NCBI GenBank assembly: GCA_037893245.1
Contig: JBAIAA010000603.1
Location: 62,001 to 126,000, forward strand
From: Crossaster papposus
Lineage: Eukaryota > Echinodermata > Asteroidea > Velatida > Solasteridae
DNA length: 64,000 nt
Direction: 5' to 3'
The position numbers and the translations under genes are program-made. Below the pieces are notes generated by a model. That model was given only the letters and a program-made list of their open reading frames with translations, had not been told where the DNA came from and did no database searches. This document shows, piece by piece, positions 1 to 14,500 of the stretch (the first letter of the stretch is position 1; every line of letters begins with the position of its first letter).

Positions 1-120
1 CCCAATCCTATCGGCCTGACCTAATAGCTAAGCTTGATAGAATCCATGGTTTTCATAACCCCATCGACCCAATCCTACCGGCCTGACCTAATAGCTAAGC
101 TGGATAGAATCCACGGTATT

Positions 121-726
121 CATATAATAATAATAATTGGGGAGGCTAATCATCCTTACTCGCAGCTGGTGTGCTGAATTGCGAAGGATGCAAGTGACAC
201 CCAATGACTTTTCATGTGTCACGTCACATTAAAGAACCATTTTTTCAAAAGAACCTAAAAACAAATGTAAACATTGGTTTTTATGTTGAGTATTTCCTAA
301 CGTTTCCAAAAATGTATAGTTTAGCAAATCTACACAAACAGTGAACGAAACTTTCAATATGTACATTATGAACCTTACTTGGAGGCAAAGGCTTTACACA
401 CAAGCCACCCAACCCAATCCTATCGGCTTGATCTGTTAGCTAAGCTTGATAGAATCCAAGGTATTATATTCCCATCGACCCAGTCCTATCGGCCTGACCT
501 TAGCTAAGTTGGATAGAATCCAAGGTATTTATATTCCCATCGACCCAATCCTACCGGCCTGACCTAATAGCTAAGCTGGATAGAATCCATGGAAAATCCC
601 AATCGACCCAATCCTATCGGCCTGACCTAATAGCTAAGCTTTATGGAATCCATGGTTTTCATAACCCCATCGACCCAATCCTACCGGCCTGACCTAATAG
701 CTAAGCTGGATAGAATCCACGGTATT
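121..726. repeat. Representative 606-bp satellite monomer
   Basis: Reference unit for the array. Spacer 121-415 starts at CATATAATAA and ends at CACCCAACCC. It holds two short inverted repeats: CATCCTT with AAGGATG, and GTGACAC with GTGTCAC (the latter enclosing ATGA and TCAT). Five sub-repeats follow: SR1 416-481 (66 bp), SR2 482-546 (65), SR3 547-609 (63), SR4 610-676 (67) and SR5 677-726 (50, truncated). All five share the frame AATCCTAYCGGC, TAGCTAAGCT and ATAGAATCC. The total is 295 + 311 = 606 bp. Confidence 0.93.
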
Positions 727-3700
727 CATATAATAATAATAATTGGGGAGGCTAATCATCCTTACTCGCAGCTGGTGTGCTGAATTGCGAAGGATGCAAG
801 TGACACCCAATGACTTTTCATGTGTCACGTCACATTAAAGAACCATTTTTTCAAAAGAACCTAAAAACAAATGTAAACATTGGTTTTTATGTTGAGTATT
901 TCCTAACGTTTCCAAAAATGTATAGTTTAGCAAATCTACACAAACAGTGAACGAAACTTTCAATATGTACATTATGAACCTTACTTGGAGGCAAAGGCTT
1001 TACACACAAGCCACCCAACCCAATCCTATCGGCTTGATCTGTTAGCTAAGCTTGATAGAATCCAAGGTATTATATTCCCATCGACCCAGTCCTATCGGCC
1101 TGACCTTAGCTAAGTTGGATAGAATCCAAGGTATTTATATTCCCATCGACCCAATCCTACCGGCCTGACCTAATAGCTAAGCTGGATAGAATCCATGGAA
1201 AATCCCAATCGACCCAATCCTATCGGCCTGACCTAATAGCTAAGCTTGATAGAATCCATGGTTTTCATAACCCCATCGACCCAATCCTACCGGCCTGACC
1301 TAATAGCTAAGCTGGATAGAATCCACGGTATTCATATAATAATAATAATTGGGGAGGCTAATCATCCTTACTCGCAGCTGGTGTGCTGAATTGCGAAGGA
1401 TGCAAGTGACACCCAATGACTTTTCATGTGTCACGTCACATTAAAGAACCATTTTTTCAAAAGAACCTAAAAACAAATGTAAACATTGGTTTTTATGTTG
1501 AGTATTTCCTAACGTTTCCAAAAATGTATAGTTTAGCAAATCTACACAAACAGTGAACGAAACTTTCAATATGTACATGTACATTATGAACCTTACTTGG
1601 AGGCAAAGGCTTTACACACAAGCCACCCAACCCAATCCTATCGGCTTGATCTGTTAGCTAAGCTTGATAGAATCCAAGGTATTATATTCCCATCGACCCA
1701 GTCCTATCGGCCTGACCTTAGCTAAGTTGGATAGAATCCAAGGTATTTATATTCCCATCGACCCAATCCTACCGGCCTGACCTAATAGCTAAGCTGGATA
1801 GAATCCATGGAAAATCCCAATCGACCCAATCCTATCGGCCTGACCTAATAGCTAAGCTTGATAGAATCCATGGTTTTCATAACCCCATCGACCCAATCCT
1901 ACCGGCCTGACCTAATAGCTAAGCTGGATAGAATCCACGGTATTCATATAATAATAATAATTGGGGAGGCTAATCATCCTTACTCGCAGCTGGTGTGCTG
2001 AATTGCGAAGGATGCAAGTGACACCCAATGACTTTTCATGTGTCACGTCACATTAAAGAACCATTTTTTCAAAAGAACCTAAAAACAAATGTAAACATTG
2101 GTTTTTATGTTGAGTATTTCCTAACGTTTCCAAAAATGTATAGTTTAGCAAATCTACACAAACAGTGAACGAAATTTTCAATATGTACATTATGAACCTT
2201 ACTTGGAGGCAAAGGCTTTACACACAAGCCACCCAACCCAATCCTATCGGCTTGATCTGTTAGCTAAGCTTTATAGAATCCAAGGTATTATATTCCCATC
2301 GACCCAGTCCTATCGGCCTGACCTTAGCTAAGTTGGATAGAATCCAAGGTATTTATATTCCCATCGACCCAATCCTACCGGCCTGACCTAATAGCTAAGC
2401 TGGATAGAATCCATGGAAAATCCCAATCGACCCAATCCTATCGGCCTGACCTAATAGCTAAGCTTGATAGAATCCATGGTTTTCATAACCCCATCGACCC
2501 AATCCTACCGGCCTGACCTAATAGCTAAGCTGGATAGAATCCACGGTATTCATATAATAATAATAATTGGGGAGGCTAATCATCCTTACTCGCAGCTGGT
2601 GTGCTGAATTGCGAAGGATGCAAGTGACACCCAATGACTTTTCATGTGTCACGTCACATTAAAGAACCATTTTTTCAAAAGAACCTAAAAACAAATGTAA
2701 ACATTGGTTTTTATGTTGAGTATTTCCTAACGTTTCCAAAAATGTATAGTTTAGCAAATCTACACAAACAGTGAACGAAACTTTCAATATGTACATTATG
2801 AACCTTACTTGGAGGCAAAGGCTTTACACACAAGCCACCCAACCCAATCCTATCGGCTTGATCTGTTAGCTAAGCTTGATAGAATCCAAGGTATTATATT
2901 CCCATCGACCCAGTCCTATCGGCCTGACCTTAGCTAAGTTGGATAGAATCCAAGGTATTTATATTCCCATCGACCCAATCCTACCGGCCTGACCTAATAG
3001 CTAAGCTGGATAGAATCCATGGAAAATCCCAATCGACCCAATCCTATCGGCCTGACCTAATAGCTAAGCTTGATAGAATCCATGGTTTTCATAACCCCAT
3101 CGACCCAATCCTACCGGCCTGACCTAATAGCTAAGCTGGATAGAATCCACGGTATTCATATAATAATAATAATTGGGGAGGCTAATCATCCTTACTCGCA
3201 GCTGGTGTGCTGAATTGCGAAGGATGCAAGTGACACCCAATGACTTTTCATGTGTCACGTCACATTAAAGAACCATTTTTTCAAAAGAACCTAAAAACAA
3301 ATGTAAACATTGGTTTTTATGTTGAGTATTTCCTAACGTTTCCAAAAATGTATAGTTTAGCAAATCTACACAAACAGTGAACGAAACTTTCAATATGTAC
3401 ATTATGAACCTTACTTGGAGGCAAAGGCTTTACACACAAGCCACCCAACCCAATCCTATCGGCTTGATCTGTTAGCTAAGCTTGATATAATCCAAGGTAT
3501 TATATTCCCATCGACCCAGTCCTATCGGCCTGACCTTAGCTAAGTTGGATAGAATCCAAGGTATTTATATTCCCATCGACCCAATCCTACCGGCCTGACC
3601 TAATAGCTAAGCTGGATAGAATCCATGGAAAATCCCAATCGACCCAATCCTATCGGCCTGACCTAATAGCTAAGCTTGATAGAATCCATGGTTTTCATAA

Positions 3701-6700
3701 CCCCATCGACCCAATCCTACCGGCCTGACCTAATAGCTAAGCTGGATAGAATCCACGGTATTCATATAATAATAATAATTGGGGAGGCTAATCATCCTTA
3801 CTCGCAGCTGGTGTGCTGAATTGCGAAGGATGCAAGTGACACCCAATGACTTTTCATGTGTCACGTCACATTAAAGAACCATTTTTTCAAAAGAACCTAA
3901 AAACAAATGTAAACATTGGTTTTTATGTTGAGTATTTCCTAACGTTTCCAAAAATGTATAGTTTAGCAAATCTACACAAACAGTGAACGAAACTTTCAAT
4001 ATGTACATTATGAACCTTACTTGGAGGCAAAGGCTTTACACACAAGCCACCCAACCCAATCCTATCGGCTTGATCTGTTAGCTAAGCTTGATAGAATCCA
4101 AGGTATTATATTCCCATCGACCCAGTCCTATCGGCCTGACCTTAGCTAAGTTGGATAGAATCCAAGGTATTTATATTCCCATCGACCCAATCCTACCGGC
4201 CTGACCTAATAGCTAAGCTGGATAGAATCCATGGAAAATCCCAATCGACCCAATCCTATCGGCCTGACCTAATAGCTAAGCTTGATAGAATCCATGGTTT
4301 TCATAACCCCATCGACCCAATCCTACCGGCCTGACCTAATAGCTAAGCTGGATAGAATCCACGGTATTCATATAATAATAATAATTGGGGAGGCTAATCA
4401 TCCTTACTCGCAGCTGGTGTGCTGAATTGCGAAGGATGCAAGTGACACCCAATGACTTTTCATGTGTCACGTCACATTAAAGAACCATTTTTTCAAAAGA
4501 ACCTAAAAACAAATGTAAACATTGGTTTTTATGTTGAGTATTTCCTAACGTTTCCAAAAATGTATAGTTTAGCAAATCTACACAAACAGTGAACGAAACT
4601 TTCAATATGTACATTATGAACCTTACTTGGAGGCAAAGGCTTTACACACAAGCCACCCAACCCAATCCTATCGGCTTGATCTGTTAGCTAAGCTTGATAG
4701 AATCCAAGGTATTATATTCCCATCGACCCAGTCCTATCGGCCTGACCTTAGCTAAGTTGGATAGAATCCAAGGTATTTATATTTCCATCGACCCAATCCT
4801 ACCGGCCTGACCTAATAGCTAAGCTGGATAGAATCCATGGAAAATCCCAATCGACCCAATCCTATCGGCCTGACCTAATAGCTAAGCTTGATAGAATCCA
4901 TGGTTTTCATAACCCCATCGACCCAATCCTACCGGCCTGACCTAATAGCTAAGCTGGATAGAATCCACGGTATTCATATAATAATAATAATTGGGGAGGC
5001 TAATCATCCTTACTCGCAGCTGGTGTGCTGAATTGCGAAGGATGCAAGTGACACCCAATGACTTTTCATGTGTCACGTCACATTAAAGAACCATTTTTTC
5101 AAAAGAACCTAAAAACAAATGTAAACATTGGTTTTTATGTTGAGTATTTCCTAACGTTTCCAAAAATGTATAGTTTAGCAAATCTACACAAACAGTGAAC
5201 GAAACTTTCAATATGTACATTATGAACCTTACTTGGAGGCAAAGGCTTTACACACAAGCCACCCAACCCAATCCTATCGGCTTGATCTGTTAGCTAAGCT
5301 TGATAGAATCCAAGGTATTATATTCCCATCGACCCAGTCCTATCGGCCTGACCTTAGCTAAGTTGGATAGAATCCAAGGTATTTATATTCCCATCGACCC
5401 AATCCTACCGGCCTGACCTAATAGCTAAGCTGGATAGAATCCATGGAAAATCCCAATCGACCCAATCCTATCGGCCTGACCTAATAGCTAAGCTTGATAG
5501 AATCCATGGTTTTCATAACCCCATCGACCCAATCCTACCGGCCTGACCTAATAGCTAAGCTGGATAGAATCCACGGTATTCATATAATAATAATAATTGG
5601 GGAGGCTAATCATCCTTACTCGCAGCTGGTGTGCTGAATTGCGAAGGATGCAAGTGACACCCAATGACTTTTCATGTGTCACGTCACATTAAAGAACCAT
5701 TTTTTCAAAAGAACCTAAAAACAAATGTAAACATTGGTTTTTATGTTGAGTATTTCCTAACGTTTCCAAAAATGTATAGTTTAGCAAATCTACACAAACA
5801 GTGAACGAAACTTTCAATATGTACATTATGAACCTTACTTGGAGGCAAAGGCTTTACACACAAGCCACCCAACCCAATCCTATCGGCTTGATCTGTTAGC
5901 TAAGCTTGATAGAATCCAAGGTATTATATTCCCATCGACCCAGTCCTATCGGCCTGACCTTAGCTAAGTTGGATAGAATCCAAGGTATTTATATTCCCAT
6001 CGACCCAATCCTACCGGCCTGACCTAATAGCTAAGCTGGATAGAATCCATGGAAAATCCCAATCGACCCAATCCTATCGGCCTGACCTAATAGCTAAGCT
6101 TGATAGAATCCATGGTTTGCATAACCCCATCGACCCAATCCTACCGGCCTGACCTAATAGCTAAGCTGGATAGAATCCACGGTATTCATATAATAATAAT
6201 AATTGGGGAGGCTAATCATCCTTACTCGCAGCTGGTGTGCTGAATTGCGAAGGATGCAAGTGACACCCAATGACTTTTCATGTGTCACGTCACATTAAAG
6301 AACCATTTTTTCAAAAGAACCTAAAAACAAATGTAAACATTGGTTTTTATGTTGAGTATTTCCTAACGTTTCCAAAAATGTATAGTTTAGCAAATCTACA
6401 CAAACAGTGAACGAAACTTTCAATATGTACATTATGAACCTTACTTGGAGGCAAAGGCTTTACACACAAGCCACCCAACCCAATCCTATCGGCTTGATCT
6501 GTTAGCTAAGCTTGATAGAATCCAAGGTATTATATTCCCATCGACCCAGTCCTATCGGCCTGACCTTAGCTAAGTTGGATAGAATCCAAGGTATTTATAT
6601 TCCCATCGACCCAATCCTACCGGCCTGACCTAATAGCTAAGCTGGATAGAATCCATGGAAAATCCCAATCGACCCAATCCTATCGGCCTGACCTAATAGC

Positions 6701-9700
6701 TAAGCTTGATAGAATCCATGGTTTTCATAACCCCATCGACCCAATCCTACCGGCCTGACCTAATAGCTAAGCTGGATAGAATCCACGGTATTCATATAAT
6801 AATAATAATTGGGGAGGCTAATCATCCTTACTCGCAGCTGGTGTGCTGAATTGCGAAGGATGCAAGTGACACCCAATGACTTTTCATGTGTCACGTCACA
6901 TTAAAGAACCATTTTTTCAAAAGAACCTAAAAACAAATGTAAACATTGGTTTTTATGTTGAGTATTTCCTAACGTTTCCAAAAATGTATAGTTTAGCAAA
7001 TCTACACAAACAGTGAACGAAACTTTCAATATGTACATTATGAACCTTACTTGGAGGCAAAGGCTTTACACACAAGCCACCCAACCCAATCCTATCGGCT
7101 TGATCTGTTAGCTAAGCTTGATAGAATCCAAGGTATTATATTCCCATCGACCCAGTCCTATCGGCCTGACCTTAGCTAAGTTGGATAGAATCCAAGGTAT
7201 TTATATTCCCATCGACCCAATCCTACCGGCCTGACCTAATAGCTAAGCTGGATAGAATCCATGGAAAATCCCAATCGACCCAATCCTATCGGCCTGACCT
7301 AATAGCTAAGCTTGATAGAATCCATGGTTTTCATAACCCCATCGACCCAATCCTACCGGCCTGACCTAATAGCTAAGCTGGATAGAATCCACGGTATTCA
7401 TATAATAATAATAATTGGGGAGGCTAATCATCCTTACTCGCAGCTGGTGTGCTGAATTGCGAAGGATGCAAGTGACACCCAATGACTTTTCATGTGTCAC
7501 GTCACATTAAAGAACCATTTTTTCAAAAAAACCTAAAAACAAATGTAAACATTGGTTTTTATGTTGAGTATTTCCTAACGTTTCCAAAAATGTATAGTTT
7601 AGCAAATCTACACAAACAGTGAACGAAACTTTCAATATGTACATTATGAACCTTACTTGGAGGCAAAGGCTTTACACACAAGCCACCCAACCCAATCCTA
7701 TCGGCTTGATCTGTTAGCTAAGCTTGATAGAATCCAAGGTATTATATTCCCATCGACCCAGTCCTATCGGCCTGACCTTAGCTAAGTTGGATAGAATCCA
7801 AGGTATTTATATTTCCATCGACCCAATCCTACCGGCCTGACCTAATAGCTAAGTTGGATAGAATCCATGGAAAATCCCAATCGACCCAATCCTATCGGCC
7901 TGACCTAATAGCTAAGCTTGATAGAATCCATGGTTTTCATAACCCCATCGACCCAATCCTACCGGCCTGACCTAATAGCTAAGCTGGATAGAATCCACGG
8001 TATTCATATAATAATAATAATTGGGGAGGCTAATCATCCTTACTCGCAGCTGGTGTGCTGAATTGCGAAGGATGCAAGTGACACCCAATGACTTTTCATG
8101 TGTCACGTCACATTAAAGAACCATTTTTTCAAAAGAACCTAAAAACAAATGTAAACATTGGTTTTTATGTTGAGTATTTCCTAACGTTTCCAAAAATGTA
8201 TAGTTTAGCAAATCTACACAAACAGTGAACGAAACTTTCAATATGTACATTATGAACCTTACTTGGAGGCAAAGGCTTTACACACAAGCCACCCAACCCA
8301 ATCCTATCGGCTTGATCTGTTAGCTAAGCTTGATAGAATCCAAGGTATTATATTCCCATCGACCCAGTCCTATCGGCCTGACCTTAGCTAAGTTGGATAG
8401 AATCCAAGGTATTTATATTCCCATCGACCCAATCCTACCGGCCTGACCTAATAGCTAAGCTGGATAGAATCCATGGAAAATCCCAATCGACCCAATCCTA
8501 TCGGCCTGACCTAATAGCTAAGCTTGATAGAATCCATGGTTTTCATAACCCCATCGACCCAATCCTACCGGCCTGACCTAATAGCTAAGCTGGATAGAAT
8601 CCACGGTATTCATATAATAATAATAATTGGGGAGGCTAATCATCCTTACTCGCAGCTGGTGTGCTGAATTGCGAAGGATGCAAGTGACACCCAATGACTT
8701 TTCATGTGTCACGTCACATTAAAGAACCATTTTTTCAAAAGAACCTAAAAACAAATGTAAACATTGGTTTTTATGTTGAGTATTTCCTAACGTTTCCAAA
8801 AATGTATAGTTTAGCAAATCTACACAAACAGTGAACGAAACTTTCAATATGTACATTATGAACCTTACTTGGAGGCAAAGGCTTTACACACAAGCCACCC
8901 AACCCAATCCTATCGGCTTGATCTGTTAGCTAAGCTTGATAGAATCCAAGGTATTATATTCCCATCGACCCAGTCCTATCGGCCTGACCTTAGCTAAGTT
9001 GGATAGAATCCAAGGTATTTATATTCCCATCGACCCAATCCTACCGGCCTGACCTAATAGCTAAGCTGGATAGAATCCATGGAAAATCCCAATCGACCCA
9101 ATCCTATCGGCCTGACCTAATAGCTAAGCTTGATAGAATCCATGGTTTTCATAACCCCATCGACCCAATCCTACCGGCCTGACCTAATAGCTAAGCTGGA
9201 TAGAATCCACGGTATTCATATAATAATAATAATTGGGGAGGCTAATCATCCTTACTCGCAGCTGGTGTGCTGAATTGCGAAGGATGCAAGTTACACCCAA
9301 TGACTTTTCATGTGTCACGTCACATTAAAGAACCATTTTTTCAAAAGAACCTAAAAACAAATGTAAACATTGGTTTTTATGTTGAGTATTTCCTAACGTT
9401 TCCAAAAATGTATAGTTTAGCAAATCTACACAAACAGTGAACGAAACTTTCAATATGTACATTATGAACCTTACTTGGAGGCAAAGGCTTTACACACAAG
9501 CCACCCAACCCAATCCTATCGGCTTGATCTGTTAGCTAAGCTTGATAGAATCCAAGGTATTATATTCCCATCGACCCAGTCCTATCGGCCTGACCTTAGC
9601 TAAGTTGGATAGAATCCAAGGTATTTATATTCCCATCGACCCAATCCTACCGGCCTGACCTAATAGCTAAGCTGGATAGAATCCATGGAAAATCCCAATC

Positions 9701-11034
9701 GACCCAATCCTATCGGCCTGACCTAATAGCTAAGCTTGATAGAATCCATGGTTTTCATAACCCCATCGACCCAATCCTACCGGCCTGACCTAATAGCTAA
9801 GCTGGATAGAATCCACGGTATTCATATAATAATAATAATTGGGGAGGCTAATCATCCTTACTCGCAGCTGGTGTGCTGAATTGCGAAGGATGCAAGTGAC
9901 ACCCAATGACTTTTCATGTGTCACGTCACATTAAAGAACCATTTTTTCAAAAGAACCTAAAAACAAATGTAAACATTGGTTTTTATGTTGAGTATTTCCT
10001 AACGTTTCCAAAAATGTATAGTTTAGCAAATCTACACAAACAGTGAACGAAACTTTCAATATGTACATTATGAACCTTACTTGGAGGCAAAGGCTTTACA
10101 CACAAGCCACCCAACCCAATCCTATCGGCTTGATCTGTTAGCTAAGCTTGATAGAATCCAAGGTATTATATTCCCATCGACCCAGTCCTATCGGCCTGAC
10201 CTTAGCTAAGTTGGATAGAATCCAAGGTATTTATATTCCCATCGACCCAATCCTACCGGCCTGACCTAATAGCTAAGCTGGATAGAATCCATGGAAAATC
10301 CCAATCGACCCAATCCTATCGGCCTGACCTAATAGCTAAGCTTGATAGAATCCATGGTTTTCATAACCCCATCGACCCAATCCTACCGGCCTGACCTAAT
10401 AGCTAAGCTGGATAGAATCCACGGTATTCATATAATAATAATAATTGGGGAGGCTAATCATCCTTACTCGCAGCTGGTGTGCTGAATTGCGAAGGATGCA
10501 AGTGACACCCAATGACTTTTCATGTGTCACGTCACATTAAAGAACCATTTTTTCAAAAGAACCTAAAAACAAATGTAAACATTGGTTTTTATGTTGAGTA
10601 TTTCCTAACGTTTCCAAAAATGTATAGTTTAGCAAATCTACACAAACAGTGAACGAAACTTTCAATATGTACATTATGAACCTTACTTGGAGGCAAAGGC
10701 TTTACACACAAGCCACCCAACCCAATCCTATCGACTTGATCTGTTAGCTAAGCTTGATAGAATCCAAGGTATTATATTCCCATCGACCCAGTCCTATCGG
10801 CCTGACCTTAGCTAAGTTGGATAGAATCCAAGGTATTTATATTTCCATCGACCCAATCCTACCGGCCTGACCTAATAGCTAAGCTGGATAGAATCCATGG
10901 AAAATCCCAATCGACCCAATCCTATCGGCCTGACCTAATAGCTAAGCTTGATAGAATCCATGGTTTTCATAACCCCATCGACCCAATCCTACCGGCCTGA
11001 CCTAATAGCTAAGCTGGATAGAATCCACGGTATT

Positions 11035-11510
11035 CATATAATAATAATAATTGGGGAGGCTAATCATCCTTACTCGCAGCTGGTGTGCTGAATTGCGAAG
11101 GATGCAAGTGACACCCAATGACTTTTCATGTGTCACGTCACATTAAAGAACCATTTTTTCAAAAGAACCTAAAAACAAATGTAAACATTGGTTTTTATGT
11201 TGAGTATTTCCTAACGTTTCCAAAAATGTATAGTTTAGCAAATCTACACAAACAGTGAACGAAACTTTCAATATGTACATTATGAACCTTACTTGGAGGC
11301 AAAGGCTTTACACACAAGCCACCCAACCCAATCCTATCGGCTTGATCTGTTAGCTAAGCTTGATAGAATCCAAGGTATTATATTCCCATCGACCCAGTCC
11401 TATCGGCCTGACCTTAGCTAAGTTGGATAGAATCCAAGGTATTTATATTCCCATCGACCCAATCCTACCGGCCTGACCTAATAGCTAAGCTGGATAGAAT
11501 CCACGGTATT
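11035..11510. repeat. 476-bp short satellite unit (first)
   Basis: This unit goes straight from the SR2 end into an SR5-type end, so it lacks exactly 130 bp, the length of SR3 plus SR4 (63 + 67). This fits unequal pairing between sub-repeats inside a unit. Confidence 0.9.
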
Positions 11511-14500
11511 CATATAATAATAATAATTGGGGAGGCTAATCATCCTTACTCGCAGCTGGTGTGCTGAATTGCGAAGGATGCAAGTGACACCCAATGACTT
11601 TTCATGTGTCACGTCACATTAAAGAACCATTTTTTCAAAAGAACCTAAAAACAAATGTAAACATTGGTTTTTATGTTGAGTATTTCCTAACGTTTCCAAA
11701 AATGTATAGTTTAGCAAATCTACACAAACAGTGAACGAAACTTTCAATATGTACATTATGAACCTTACTTGGAGGCAAAGGCTTTACACACAAGCCACCC
11801 AACCCATTCCTATCGGCTTGATCTGTTAGCTAAGCTTGATAGAATCCAAGGTATTATATTCCCATCGACCCAGTCCTATCGGCCTGACCTTAGCTAAGTT
11901 GGATAGAATCCAAGGTATTTATATTCCCATCGACCCAATCCTACCGGCCTGACCTAATAGCTAAGCTGGATAGAATCCATGGAAAATCCCAATCGACCCA
12001 ATCCTATCGGCCTGACCTAATAGCTAAGCTTGATAGAATCCATGGTTTTCATAACCCCATCGACCCAATCCTACCGGCCTGACCTAATAGCTAAGCTGGA
12101 TAGAATCCACGGTATTCATATAATAATAATAATTGGGGAGGCTAATCATCCTTACTCGCAGCTGGTGTGCTGAATTGCGAAGGATGCAAGTGACACCCAA
12201 TGACTTTTCATGTGTCACGTCACATTAAAGAACCATTTTTTCAAAAGAACCTAAAAACAAATGTAAACATTGGTTTTTATGTTGAGTATTTCCTAACGTT
12301 TCCAAAAATGTATAGTTTAGCAAATCTACACAAACAGTGAACGAAACTTTCAATATGTACATTATGAACCTTACTTGGAGGCAAAGGCTTTACACACAAG
12401 CCACCCAACCCAATCCTATCGGCTTGATCTGTTAGCTAAGCTTGATAGAATCCAAGGTATTATATTCCCATCGACCCAGTCCTATCGGCCTGACCTTAGC
12501 TAAGTTGGATAGAATCCAAGGTATTTATATTCCCATCGACCCAATCCTACCGGCCTGACCTAATAGCTAAGCTGGATAGAATCCATGGAAAATCCCAATC
12601 GACCCAATCCTATCGGCCTGACCTAATAGCTAAGCTTGATAGAATCCATGGTTTTCATAACCCCATCGACCCAATCCTACCGGCCTGACCTAATAGCTAA
12701 GCTGGATAGAATCCACGGTATTCATATAATAATAATAATTGGGGAGGCTAATCATCCTTACTCGCAGCTGGTGTGCTGAATTGCGAAGGATGCAAGTGAC
12801 ACCCAATGACTTTTCATGTGTCACGTCACATTAAAGAACCATTTTTTCAAAAGAACCTAAAAACAAATGTAAACATTGGTTTTTATGTTGAGTATTTCCT
12901 AACGTTTCCAAAAATGTATAGTTTAGCAAATCTACACAAACAGTGAACGAAACTTTCAATATGTACATTATGAACCTTACTTGGAGGCAAAGGCTTTACA
13001 CACAAGCCACCCAACCCAATCCTATCGGCTTGATCTGTTAGCTAAGCTTGATAGAATCCAAGGTATTATATTCCCATCGACCCAGTCCTATCGGCCTGAC
13101 CTTAGCTAAGTTGGATAGAATCCAAGGTATTTATATTCCCATCGACCCAATCCTACCGGCCTGACCTAATAGCTAAGCTGGATAGAATCCATGGAAAATC
13201 CCAATCGACCCAATCCTATCGGCCTGACCTAATAGCTAAGCTTGATAGAATCCATGGTTTTCATAACCCCATCGACCCAATCCTACCGGCCTGACCTAAT
13301 AGCTAAGCTGGATAGAATCCACGGTATTCATATAATAATAATAATTGGGGAGGCTAATCATCCTTACTCGCAGCTGGTGTGCTGAATTGCGAAGGATGCA
13401 AGTGACACCCAATGACTTTTCATGTGTCACGTCACATTAAAGAACCATTTTTTCAAAAGAACCTAAAAACAAATGTAAACATTGGTTTTTATGTTGAGTA
13501 TTTCCTAACGTTTCCAAAAATGTATAGTTTAGCAAATCTACACAAACAGTGAACGAAACTTTCAATATGTACATTATGAACCTTACTTGGAGGCAAAGGC
13601 TTTACACACAAGCCACCCAACCCAATCCTATCGGCTTGATCTGTTAGCTAAGCTTGATAGAATCCAAGGTATTATATTCCCATCGACCCAGTCCTATCGG
13701 CCTGACCTTAGCTAAGTTGGATAGAATCCAAGGTATTTATATTCCCATCGACCCAATCCTACCGGCCTGACCTAATAGCTAAGCTGGATAGAATCCATGG
13801 AAAATCCCAATCGACCCAATCCTATCGGCCTGACCTAATAGCTAAGCTTGATAGAATCCATGGTTTTCATAACCCCATCGACCCAATCCTACCGGCCTGA
13901 CCTAATAGCTAAGCTGGATAGAATCCACGGTATTCATATAATAATAATAATTGGGGAGGCTAATCATCCTTACTCGCAGCTGGTGTGCTGAATTGCGAAG
14001 GATGCAAGTGACACCCAATGACTTTTCATGTGTCACGTCACATTAAAGAACCATTTTTTCAAAAGAACCTAAAAACAAATGTAAACATTGGTTTTTATGT
14101 TGAGTATTTCCTAACGTTTCCAAAAATGTATAGTTTAGCAAATCTACACAAACAGTGAACGAAACTTTCAATATGTACATTATGAACCTTACTTGGAGGC
14201 AAAGGCTTTACACACAAGCCACCCAACCCAATCCTATCGGCTTGATCTGTTAGCTAAGCTTGATAGAATCCAAGGTATTATATTCCCATCGACCCAGTCC
14301 TATCGGCCTGACCTTAGCTAAGTTGGATAGAATCCAAGGTATTTATATTCCCATCGACCCAATCCTACCGGCCTGACCTAATAGCTAAGCTGGATAGAAT
14401 CCATGGAAAATCCCAATCGACCCAATCCTATCGGCCTGACCTAATAGCTAAGCTTGATAGAATCCATGGTTTTCATAACCCCATCGACCCAATCCTACCG

